This document shows, piece after piece, positions 1-6,031 of a DNA stretch of 13,688 bases. Position numbers and translations under genes: made by a program. The DNA is from Actinomyces sp. (GTDB lineage: Bacteria > Actinomycetota > Acidimicrobiia > Acidimicrobiales > Aldehydirespiratoraceae), in assembly GCA_003697065.1 (NCBI GenBank), contig RFFY01000032.1, forward strand, positions 1 to 13,688, in the 5' to 3' direction. Positions within the stretch are counted from its first letter, which is position 1, and every line of letters starts with the position of its first letter. The notes under the pieces were generated by a model. The model saw only the letters and a program-made list of their open reading frames with translations, was not told where the DNA came from and searched no databases.

Positions 1-1131
1 CGCCAGGGCCGGGTCGTCGAGGATGCGGGCGACGGCGGCGGCGTACAGGGCGGGATCGCGTCCCCCGATCAGATAGCCCGTGCGCCCGTCGTCGACCAGG
101 GTGCGCAGGCCGCCCACATCGGCGGCCACCACCGGTGTCCCGCAGGCCGCCGCCTCGAGGGCGACGAGCCCGAAGGACTCGGAGCGGCTGGGGACGAGGA
201 CCACGTCGGCGGCCCGGTAGTAGGTCGACAGGACGTGATGGGGCCGCGGCGGCACGAAGCTCACCCGCTGCTCGAGACCCTCGGCGGCGATGAGATGGTG
301 GATCCGGGCCAGCTCGGCCTGCCCGGCGGGTCCGCTCGCTCCGCCGATGATGACGAGACGGGCGTCGTGGTCGAGGTGGGTGAGGGTCGACACGGCGATG
401 TCGACGCCCTTGAGGGGCTGGATCCGGCCGGCGAACACCAGCAGGGGTCGCTCGTCGACGCCCAGGGCGGCCCGGGCCCCGGCCCGGGAGCCGGGCGAGA
501 AGGTGGCGTGGTCGACGCCGGGGGCGAGCACCTCGACCCGGCCGGGGTCGGCGCCGTAGAGCTCGACCAGCTGGCGCAGCTCGGTCACGGCGTTGGCGGT
601 GATCACGTCCGAGCAGGCGACCACCTCGGCCTCGGCGGCCACCCGGCGGGCGGGTTCGGGGTCGCCCGTCTCGGCCTTGACCCGGGCCAGGGTGTGGAAG
701 GTCGACACGAGGGGGAGGTCGAGTTCGTGCTTGAGACGGTGGCCGGCCACGCCGGACAGCCAGTAGTTGGCGTGCAGGACCCGGACCCCGCCCCGGCGGG
801 CCAGGTCGGCGGCCACCCCGTCGGCGAAGGCGTCGACGTGGCCCGCCAGCTCCTCTTTGGGGACAGCGGGCGGGCCGGCGTCGACGTGCACGACCCGGAA
901 ACCCGGTTCGACGCCCACCTCGTCGGCCAGATCGGGATGCCAGCGCCGGACGTAGACGGTGGTGTCGACGCCGACCTGGGCGAGGGCGCCCACCATCTCG
1001 CGGACGTAGACGTTCATCCCGCCCGCGTCGCCGCCGCCGGGCTGTACGAGGGGCGAGGTGTGCAGGCTCAACACGGCGACCCGGAGAGGCTCGCCGCCAC
1101 CCGTCTCGGTGGTGTCGGTGAGCGGGCTCAC
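1..1131 (-). CDS. mshA: D-inositol-3-phosphate glycosyltransferase MshA, 3' end cut by window edge
   Basis: MshA moves GlcNAc from UDP-GlcNAc to 1D-myo-inositol 3-phosphate, the first step of mycothiol synthesis in the cytoplasm. Reading the minus strand from GTG at 1131 gives 377 codons with no stop before position 1. The N-terminus has the MshA signature LSLHTSPLVQPGGGDAGGMN (residues 21-40) followed by VYVRE. The middle has HANYWLSG (120-127) and STFHTLARVKAE (143-154). The C-terminal GT-B half has GRIQPLKG (235-242) and the donor-site ESFGLVALE (318-326), the GT4-family E-x7-E motif. About 40-60 residues are probably missing. The GTG start overlaps the stop of the upstream rsiG-like gene as GTGA (1128-1131), so translation is probably coupled and no separate ribosome site is needed. 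The identification is firm; only the missing C-terminus is unknown. Confidence 0.95.
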   Translation of the reverse strand, partial: MSPLTDTTETGGGEPLRVAVLSLHTSPLVQPGGGDAGGMNVYVREMVGALAQVGVDTTVYVRRWHPDLADEVGVEPGFRVVHVDAGPPAVPKEELAGHVDAFADGVAADLARRGGVRVLHANYWLSGVAGHRLKHELDLPLVSTFHTLARVKAETGDPEPARRVAAEAEVVACSDVITANAVTELRQLVELYGADPGRVEVLAPGVDHATFSPGSRAGARAALGVDERPLLVFAGRIQPLKGVDIAVSTLTHLDHDARLVIIGGASGPAGQAELARIHHLIAAEGLEQRVSFVPPRPHHVLSTYYRAADVVLVPSRSESFGLVALEAAACGTPVVAADVGGLRTLVDDGRTGYLIGGRDPALYAAAVARILDDPALA

Positions 1132-1652
1132 GCGTTCGGGACCGGCTCGCCGCCGGCATAGCGCCGGGCGAGCTCGTCGTTGAGGGTGTCGATCAGCTCG
1201 TGGAGGCGGCGGCGCCAGCCCGAGAGCCGTTCCTCGTGGCGACGGAGCTCGTCGAGCAGGGCGGTGACGGCGTCGTCGCCGAGTTCGGGCAGTTCACCGA
1301 GACGGGTCGCCGGGGCCACGGCGTCGAGTTCGGCGGTGAGGGGGGTGACGAGGGCACCGGGCGGCTCGAGCTGTTCGGCGACCCGTCCCGATCCGACCCC
1401 GCGGACGCCGCCGGCGAGGATGTCGGGCAGCTCGGCCACCAGGGAGCCCAGGTCGCCGCGTTCGCCGCGGCGGCGCCGCTCGGCCTCGGCGGCGACCACG
1501 TCGAGACGACCCTGGGCCAGGCGGCGCACGTAGGACAGGGCGTTCTCGAGCTCACTGCAGCGGGTGCGCAGGGCCCTCAGCTCGTCGGTGTCGCGTCGGG
1601 CCAGGTCGCGGAGGTGTCCCGGGTCCAGCACCTCGTGGAGTTCGGGGATCAC
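1128..1652 (-). CDS. rsiG: RsiG-like cyclic-di-GMP-binding anti-sigma factor
   Basis: The product has 174 residues and is largely helical. Residues 36-51 read E36-x3-S40-x2-R43-x3-Q47-x3-D51, an exact match to the cyclic-di-GMP motif known from Streptomyces RsiG, the anti-sigma factor that holds sigma WhiG when loaded with the dinucleotide. A second copy at 140-155 reads E140-x3-S144-x2-R147-x3-H151-x3-D155, with His replacing Gln. Twin motifs lie on the two helices of an antiparallel coiled coil in Streptomyces; here they are 104 residues apart, joined by a segment rich in Gly, Pro and Ala. The GTG start at 1652 is supported by AGGAGG nine bases upstream. The gene follows moaD and overlaps mshA by four bases. 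No sigma factor gene is in the window, so the partner is unseen. The family call is strong; function in this organism is inferred. Confidence 0.85.
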   Translation of the reverse strand: MIPELHEVLDPGHLRDLARRDTDELRALRTRCSELENALSYVRRLAQGRLDVVAAEAERRRRGERGDLGSLVAELPDILAGGVRGVGSGRVAEQLEPPGALVTPLTAELDAVAPATRLGELPELGDDAVTALLDELRRHEERLSGWRRRLHELIDTLNDELARRYAGGEPVPNA

Positions 1653-1661
1653 GGTGCCGGA

Positions 1662-1667
1662 CCTCCT
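1662..1667 (-). promoter_or_regulatory. Ribosome binding site of rsiG-like gene
   Basis: On the minus strand AGGAGG lies nine bases before the GTG at 1652. It is the clearest Shine-Dalgarno sequence in the window and decides the start. Confidence 0.75.
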
Positions 1668-1712
1668 GGTGACGGGGGCAGCGACGGTGGCGGGGCCGCC
1701 AGCGCCGTCGCG

Positions 1713-1718
1713 AGCCTA
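1713..1718 (-). promoter_or_regulatory. Possible -10 element for rsiG-mshA
   Basis: TAGGCT on the minus strand, about 60 bases before the rsiG start, matches the TANNNT form seen at other starts here. It would give a leader of roughly 50 bases containing the ribosome site. No convincing -35 is visible. The genes could also be read through from moaD. Confidence 0.4.
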
Positions 1719-1781
1719 CCGGGCCCGTCGCACCGCCCCGAAAAACGCCGGGTGCCCGCGCCCGCGAGCACTCGACGGGCT

Positions 1782-2018
1782 TCAGCCCCCCGAGACCGGG
1801 GGCAGGACCGCCACCTCGTCGTCGGGCCCGACCGGATCGTCGGGGGTGGCGGGTTCGCCGTTGACCCAGATCCGACAGGTGGTGAGCACACCGGCGAAGG
1901 CGGTCCCGTAGCGGGAGCGGGCCTCGTCGAGGACCCCGCCGACGGTGGGGGCGTCGATGGTGTCGCGTCCGGTCCCCGCCGCCTCGCGGGCGGAGGCGAA
2001 GAGTCGCAGGGTGGCCAT
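1782..2018 (-). CDS. MoaD/ThiS-family sulfur carrier protein
   Basis: This 78-residue beta-grasp protein starts MATLRLFASAREAAG and ends PPVSGG. The N-terminal strand followed by FASAREAAG is typical of MoaD, the small subunit of molybdopterin synthase. The C-terminal Gly-Gly is the end that is adenylated by a MoeB-like enzyme and converted to a thiocarboxylate. ATG at 2018 is chosen because homologues begin at this point and because TACGCT sits six bases upstream, a leaderless arrangement; there is no Shine-Dalgarno. The gene lies 129 bases upstream of rsiG on the same strand and diverges from the histidine phosphatase gene. No moaE, moeB or other molybdenum cofactor gene is nearby, so a sulfur-carrier role in another pathway is possible. 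Confidence 0.85.
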   Translation of the reverse strand: MATLRLFASAREAAGTGRDTIDAPTVGGVLDEARSRYGTAFAGVLTTCRIWVNGEPATPDDPVGPDDEVAVLPPVSGG

Positions 2019-2024
2019 GGCCGC

Positions 2025-2030
2025 AGCGTA
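2025..2030 (-). promoter_or_regulatory. -10 element of moaD-like gene (leaderless type)
   Basis: TACGCT on the minus strand with six bases to the ATG at 2018. That spacing would place the transcript start at or next to the start codon. Confidence 0.55.
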
Positions 2031-2084
2031 GACGCCCCGGGGGCGTGGGCGACGGGGGTCCGCCACGCTGTCACAGGGCGCCAA

Positions 2085-2090
2085 TAGGGT
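2085..2090 (+). promoter_or_regulatory. -10 element of histidine phosphatase gene
   Basis: TAGGGT lies ten bases before the ATG at 2101, predicting a leader of only a few bases. It shares the short divergent region 2019-2100 with the moaD promoter. Confidence 0.45.
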
Positions 2091-2100
2091 CGGCGCCGAC

Positions 2101-2691
2101 ATGACCCGCATCCTCGTCGTGCGCCACGGCCAGTCGGAGTGGAACGCCGAGAAGCGCTGGCAGGGGCAGGCCGATCCGCCCCTGTCACCGCTCGGCGTCG
2201 AGCAGGCGCGTGCGGCCGCCCGTCGGGTCGGTGGCGTCGATCTGGTGGTGGCCTCCGATCTCGAACGGGCCCGCCACACCGCCGAGATCATCGCCGACGA
2301 GATCGGCGTGGGCCCGGTCATCGTCGACGAGGGCTTCCGCGAGCGCGGGGCCGGCGAGTGGCAGGGCCTCACCCGCGACGAGATCGAGGATCGCTATCCC
2401 GGCCATCTCGACGAGGGACGCCGGCCCCCGGGCTGGGAGCCCGAGGACACCTTCCGGGTGCGGGTGCTCGACGCCCTCGAGCGGGCCCGGGCCCGCGCCG
2501 CGGGGGGCGAGGTCCTCGTCGTGGCCCACGGGGGCGTCGTCTACACCCTCGAGGCCCATCTGGGGGCCCCCTTCGAGCGCATCGCCAACCTGGCCGGTCG
2601 CTGGTTCGTCCACGGCGACGGCGGCTGGGAGCTGGGCGAACGTATCCACCTGGCCCCCGAGGTGGCCCCGGCCCCCCCGGATCTGCTGTGA
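2101..2691 (+). CDS. Histidine phosphatase family protein (phosphoglycerate mutase-like)
   Basis: This 196-residue protein belongs to the branch-1 histidine phosphatase superfamily, whose members pass phosphate through a phospho-histidine. The catalytic loop is VVRHGQSEWN with H9. Arg58 in SDLERARHTAE and Glu81 in FRERGAGEWQG fit the conserved Arg and acid, and H143 in VVAHGG is the second active-site His. Glycolytic dPGM enzymes are about 250 residues, so this shorter form is more likely a CobC/GpmB-type phosphatase; the substrate cannot be told from sequence. The stop TGA overlaps the GTG start of the metallopeptidase gene (2688-2691). The ATG start is supported by the -10 just upstream and the RHG motif at its normal position. 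Confidence 0.9.
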   Translation: MTRILVVRHGQSEWNAEKRWQGQADPPLSPLGVEQARAAARRVGGVDLVVASDLERARHTAEIIADEIGVGPVIVDEGFRERGAGEWQGLTRDEIEDRYPGHLDEGRRPPGWEPEDTFRVRVLDALERARARAAGGEVLVVAHGGVVYTLEAHLGAPFERIANLAGRWFVHGDGGWELGERIHLAPEVAPAPPDLL

Positions 2692-3257
2692 CCTCCCTGT
2701 TCGACCCCGGCCCCTCCGAGGTGGGTGTCACCGACGCCGGGGGCGGCGACCCGGGCCCCCTGCCGGTCGAGGTGGTGCGCAGCGCCCGGCGGGTCAAGAC
2801 GGTCTCGGCCCGCATCGTCGACGGCGTGATCCGGGTCCGCATCCCGGCCTGGATGTCACCGGCCGACGAGGAGAGGTGGGTGCGCGACATCGTCGCCCGC
2901 ATCGAGCGGTCGCGTCGCTGCGGGCGGATCGATCTGGCCCGGCGCGCCGCCGAACTGGCCGACCGTTACGACCTACCCCGCCCCGACGCCATCACCTGGT
3001 CCGAACGCCAGCGTCTGCGCTGGGGATCGTGCACCCCGGCGACCGGCGAGATCCGCATCTCGACCCGCCTGGCCGGGGTGCCGGGCTGGGTCCTCGACCA
3101 CGTCATCGTCCACGAGCTGGCCCACCTGGTCGAGCCCGACCATTCGCCGGCCTTCCACCGCCTCGTGGCCCGCTATCCCCTCACCGAGCGGGCTATCGGC
3201 TACCTGCAGGCGCTCACCGACCAGCCGGTGCTGGGGGCGGAACCGCCGGCGGCCTGA
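2688..3257 (+). CDS. YgjP/DUF45-type M48-like zinc metallopeptidase
   Basis: The 189-residue product has HELAH (142-146) followed five residues later by His152 in EPDHSPAFHRLV, the HExxH-x5-H zinc site of the YgjP/DUF45 family, related to SprT/WLM metallopeptidases. Glu143 is the expected catalytic base. The family motif RLRWGSC (109-115) is also present, preceded by the usual beta-rich N-terminal region (VEVVRSARRVKTVSARI). It has no signal peptide or membrane segment, so it is cytoplasmic. GTG at 2688 is chosen because it forms a GTGA overlap with the histidine phosphatase stop. The physiological substrate is unknown; E. coli YgjP is the named relative. The last 44 bases overlap the end of the opposing ABC1 kinase gene. 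Confidence 0.87.
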   Translation: MTSLFDPGPSEVGVTDAGGGDPGPLPVEVVRSARRVKTVSARIVDGVIRVRIPAWMSPADEERWVRDIVARIERSRRCGRIDLARRAAELADRYDLPRPDAITWSERQRLRWGSCTPATGEIRISTRLAGVPGWVLDHVIVHELAHLVEPDHSPAFHRLVARYPLTERAIGYLQALTDQPVLGAEPPAA

Positions 3258-4704
3258 GCCGGCCGGTCCGGCGGCGCCACGCCAGCTCGGCCTCCCCCAG
3301 GGGGGTGGCGGGCGGGGCGTCGAGGCGGTACTCGTCGAGGATCGCCCGCCACCGGTTGCAGGCGCCCAGGCGGCCGAGCAGGGCACTCATGCCCCAGATG
3401 ACCCGGTCCAAGATGACGAACGAGGGGGGCATGGTGAGGGCGTGCATGACCTCGGCGTGGGGCCCGTCGAGGTCGAGGAGGCGACGCAGGGCACCGGCGG
3501 TGAAGTCCTCGGTGAAGGCGAAGGTGTCGGTGAAGTAGGGCTCGTAGGGGGCCGACACGTAGGCGAGCACCCGCTCGGGGTCGAGCCCGTGGTCGGGGCG
3601 CAGGAAGCCGGCGCGTTCCATCTCGGCCACCACGGCGGCGGCGTCGTGGGCGAAGAGGGGGTCGATCAGGGGGGTGAGGGACTCGAGCTCGCCCGGCGCC
3701 CAGCGCTTCACCAGGCCGAAGTCGACGAAGGTCACCGAGCCGTCCCGGCCGAACAGGTAGTTGCCCGGGTGGGGATCGCCGTTGAACACCCCGACCCGGT
3801 AGATGGCGCCCTGGGTGAAGCGGAAGATGATCTCCGCCGCCTTCTGCCGGGCCGCCGGGTCGGCGCGGGTGCAGAAGGTCTCCCAGCCCCACCCGTCGAC
3901 CCACTCGGTGGTGAGGACCCGGCGGGCCGACAGTTCGGGGACGACGTCGGGGACCGCCACGAAGGGATGGTCGCGGTAGCGCTCGGCGAACTCGGCCTGG
4001 CAGGCGGCCTCGAGCCGGTAGTCGAGCTCATCGGCCATCCGGTGACGGAGCTCGTCGACGAGGCCCTTGACGTCGAGGCTGCGCAGGGCGATGCCGGACA
4101 CGAGGCGGTAGAGGAGCTCGGCGTTGTCGAGGTCGGAGCCGATCGTCTCGTCGAGGCCCGGGTACTGGACCTTGACGGCCACCCGCCGCCCGTCGCGGGT
4201 GACGGCCCGGTGCACCTGGCCGATGGAGGCGGCGGCGGCGGGCACCGGATCCCAGTCCAGGAAGAGCTCCTCGGGCGGGGCGCCGAGTTCCTCGGTGACG
4301 ACCCGCTCGGCCAGGGAGGGTGCCATGGGGGTCACGTCGGCCTGGAGGCTCTCGAGGCTGCGCCGGGCCTCGGGGGGCAGGCCGTCGAGGATGAACGACA
4401 GCATCTGACCGGCCTTCATGACCACGCCCTTCATGTGGCCGAGTTCGCGGGCGACGTCGTCGGCGGTGCGGATGGCGAAGTGCTCCTCGAGGGCGGCGCG
4501 GCGGGCCTCGTCGCGTCCGGCGCCGCGCAGGCGAACGAGGGCCAGGTGGGCGCCCCGGCGGGCGGTGAGGCGCAGGATGCGGGCGCTGCGGGTGACGCGG
4601 GCCCGGCGGGCGGGGTCGTGGCGGACGGCGGCGACAGCGGCCGCGGTGACGAGGGTGGTGGCGGCGCTGGCCAGCCAGGCGGCGGTCCGCCGGGGTCGGC
4701 TCAC
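3214..4704 (-). CDS. ABC1/AarF (UbiB-like) atypical kinase
   Basis: The 496-residue protein carries all marks of the ABC1/ADCK/UbiB family. These are the KxGQ motif (K97-A-G-Q100 in VMKAGQMLS), the Ala-rich nucleotide loop AAAASIGQVH (156-165), the lysine in VAVKVQYPG (K178), ELDYRLEA (around E226), the catalytic loop FNGDPHPGNY (D310, N315) and the metal-binding DFG (328-330). A hydrophobic stretch at 8-27 may be a membrane anchor. Family members in proteobacteria and mitochondria support ubiquinone synthesis through ATPase activity; actinobacteria lack ubiquinone, so the role here is open, possibly menaquinone or lipid related. GTG at 4704 overlaps the stop of the preceding small gene as GTGA. 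The 3' end overlaps the convergent metallopeptidase gene by 44 bases. Confidence 0.92.
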   Translation of the reverse strand: MSRPRRTAAWLASAATTLVTAAAVAAVRHDPARRARVTRSARILRLTARRGAHLALVRLRGAGRDEARRAALEEHFAIRTADDVARELGHMKGVVMKAGQMLSFILDGLPPEARRSLESLQADVTPMAPSLAERVVTEELGAPPEELFLDWDPVPAAAASIGQVHRAVTRDGRRVAVKVQYPGLDETIGSDLDNAELLYRLVSGIALRSLDVKGLVDELRHRMADELDYRLEAACQAEFAERYRDHPFVAVPDVVPELSARRVLTTEWVDGWGWETFCTRADPAARQKAAEIIFRFTQGAIYRVGVFNGDPHPGNYLFGRDGSVTFVDFGLVKRWAPGELESLTPLIDPLFAHDAAAVVAEMERAGFLRPDHGLDPERVLAYVSAPYEPYFTDTFAFTEDFTAGALRRLLDLDGPHAEVMHALTMPPSFVILDRVIWGMSALLGRLGACNRWRAILDEYRLDAPPATPLGEAELAWRRRTGRLRPPAVPPPAPAGR

Positions 4705-5012
4705 CGGGTGTGGTCGCTCGGCGCCGGTCCCTCGCCGTCGGCGTCGCCCGCGTCGGCGCGGGCCAGGGTGTCGGCTCGGTCGAGATCGTCGGCGTCGAGG
4801 GCCCCGAGGGCCGCTTCGATGCGGTCGAGGTCGGCTTCGGCCCGGTCGAGATCGGCGGCGATGGTGGCGGGATCCGTGCCCGACGTGGCGACACCGTCGG
4901 CGTCACCGGTGGGCGCGGGGCCCGGTGGGCGCGGCCCGGTGTCACCGGTGGGCGCGGGGCCCGGTGGGCGCGGCTCGGTGGCGTGGGGGATCGGGTCGTC
5001 GAGGTCGCCCAT
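4701..5012 (-). CDS. Small Pro/Gly-rich protein with helical C-terminal segment, unknown function
   Basis: I do not recognise this 103-residue protein. Residues 1-45 are low complexity and contain two copies of a 13-residue unit rich in Pro and Gly (PRPPGPAPTGD core). The second half is acidic and likely helical, with DLDRAEADLDRIEAALGALD in heptad-like spacing. It has no Cys, no membrane segment and no enzyme motif. ATG at 5012 is preferred over an in-frame upstream ATG at 5072 because TAGATT lies seven bases before it, fitting the leaderless pattern of this window, and because the longer form would run into the crotonase gene. The stop overlaps the GTG of the ABC1 kinase gene, so the two are probably made together and may interact. 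Confidence 0.7.
   Translation of the reverse strand: MGDLDDPIPHATEPRPPGPAPTGDTGPRPPGPAPTGDADGVATSGTDPATIAADLDRAEADLDRIEAALGALDADDLDRADTLARADAGDADGEGPAPSDHTR
4902..4979. repeat. Tandem 39-base repeat, two copies
   Basis: Copies at 4902-4940 and 4941-4979 differ at one base by eye (cccggt versus ctcggt at the end). The unit is 13 codons, so frame is kept in the small gene that contains it. The near identity suggests a recent duplication. Confidence 0.85.
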
Positions 5013-5019
5013 CGGGGCG

Positions 5020-5025
5020 AATCTA
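5020..5025 (-). promoter_or_regulatory. -10 element of small-protein/ABC1 kinase operon (leaderless type)
   Basis: TAGATT on the minus strand lies seven bases before the ATG at 5012. Its first three bases are also the TAG stop codon of the crotonase gene upstream. Confidence 0.55.
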
Positions 5026-5895
5026 GCGGTCGGGGTCGCCCGGCCGGTCCTCGTCGCTGGTCCGGTAGTCACCGAATCGCCCGTCCCGTTCGGTCAAGGC
5101 GGTGGTCAGTCCCGCCTCGCGGACCCGCCCGATGAAGCGGGCCATGGTCTCGGTGTGGGTGCCGAGGGCGCACAGCTCGGTTCCGGCCCGGATCCCCGTG
5201 CGCAGACCCATGATCTCCATCTGGCGGTGGATGGCCCGCTTGTTGAGGGCGACGACGTCGCCGGGCAGGGCGGCGATGCGTTCGGCGACCTCGAGCACGC
5301 GGTCCTCGAGCTCCTCCGCGGGCCAGGCGGCGTTGGCCCACCCGTACTCGACGGCCTCGACGCCGGTGAGGGCGTCGCCGGTCAGGAACATCTCCATGGC
5401 CTTGCGCATGCCGACGAACCAGGGATGGAAGTGCATGTCGGGCACCCCGAAGCGCACGGCGGGATAGCCCATACGGGCGTCCTCGGCGACGTAGACGAGG
5501 TCGCAGCAGGTGGCGAGTTCGCTGCCCCCGGCGAGGCAGTAGCCGTGCACCTGGGCGATGACGGGTTTGGCCAGGTCCCAGATGGACATCCACCCCTCGG
5601 TGACGTGGCGGGGCCACTGGCCCTCGCCCTCGGCGGTGAAGAAGGGCAGTTCGTAGCCCTCGTTGCCGCCGGCGAGGTCGTAGCCGGCCGAGAAGCTGGG
5701 CCCGGCCCCCCGGATGACCGTCACCCGGACCTCGGGGTCGCGGTCGGCGGCGCGGAGAGCGTCGAGGAGGGCGCCCCGCAGGGGATGGATGAGGGAGTTG
5801 CGCTTCTCGGGGCGGTTCATGGTGAGCCGGCGGACCCCGGGCCGGGGGTCGTCGACCAGGAGGATGTCGGGTGGTGCGGATCGGGTCTCGGTCAT
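5023..5895 (-). CDS. Enoyl-CoA hydratase/isomerase family protein (crotonase)
   Basis: The 290-residue protein is a crotonase-fold enzyme acting on acyl-CoA thioesters. The oxyanion hole is formed by FSAGYDL (68-74) and GYCLAGGSELATCCD (118-132). Glu126 matches the first catalytic Glu of enoyl-CoA hydratase (Glu144 in rat). The second (Glu164 in the GQPE segment) lines up with Ala146 in MGYPAVRFG, so simple hydration is doubtful and another crotonase reaction is possible. MNRPEKRNSL near the N-terminus is typical of the family. ATG at 5895 is preceded by GGAGG (5900-5904), though only four bases away. The gene diverges from the TetR gene across 136 bases containing a palindrome, so it is probably controlled by that regulator. 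Confidence 0.9.
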   Translation of the reverse strand: MTETRSAPPDILLVDDPRPGVRRLTMNRPEKRNSLIHPLRGALLDALRAADRDPEVRVTVIRGAGPSFSAGYDLAGGNEGYELPFFTAEGEGQWPRHVTEGWMSIWDLAKPVIAQVHGYCLAGGSELATCCDLVYVAEDARMGYPAVRFGVPDMHFHPWFVGMRKAMEMFLTGDALTGVEAVEYGWANAAWPAEELEDRVLEVAERIAALPGDVVALNKRAIHRQMEIMGLRTGIRAGTELCALGTHTETMARFIGRVREAGLTTALTERDGRFGDYRTSDEDRPGDPDR

Positions 5896-6002
5896 GGCGC
5901 CTCCGGGTGGTGGGTGGCACCCGACGCCAGCACCGGTGGCGCGGAGGCGTCAAGACGAGGGTGCACCCCCGGGGCGGGCGGTGTCCCGAAAACTGGACAT
6001 GG

Positions 6003-6026
6003 TCTCCGATTTCGGAGAGACTCTCC
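6003..6026. promoter_or_regulatory. Probable TetR operator: two overlapping inverted repeats
   Basis: TCTCCGA-TT-TCGGAGA (6003-6018) is a perfect 16-base palindrome with a two-base centre. It overlaps a second one, GGAGAG-A-CTCTCC (6014-6026). The block lies 6-29 bases before the tetR start and between divergent genes, the usual place for a self-regulating TetR operator. The role is inferred from position and symmetry. Confidence 0.65.
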
Positions 6027-6031
6027 ACCAC

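Noticed and set aside
235..1161. Long open frame on the plus strand
   Set aside because: It is antisense to mshA, whose protein matches its family over the full length. The plus-strand product is Gly/Val/Asp-rich without any motif, as expected for a mirror frame in GC-rich DNA.
1741..1764. GC-rich block followed by a T run on the minus strand, after moaD
   Set aside because: The only symmetric part (CGGGCACCCG) leaves a two-base loop, and alternative stems are short, so I do not call an intrinsic terminator.
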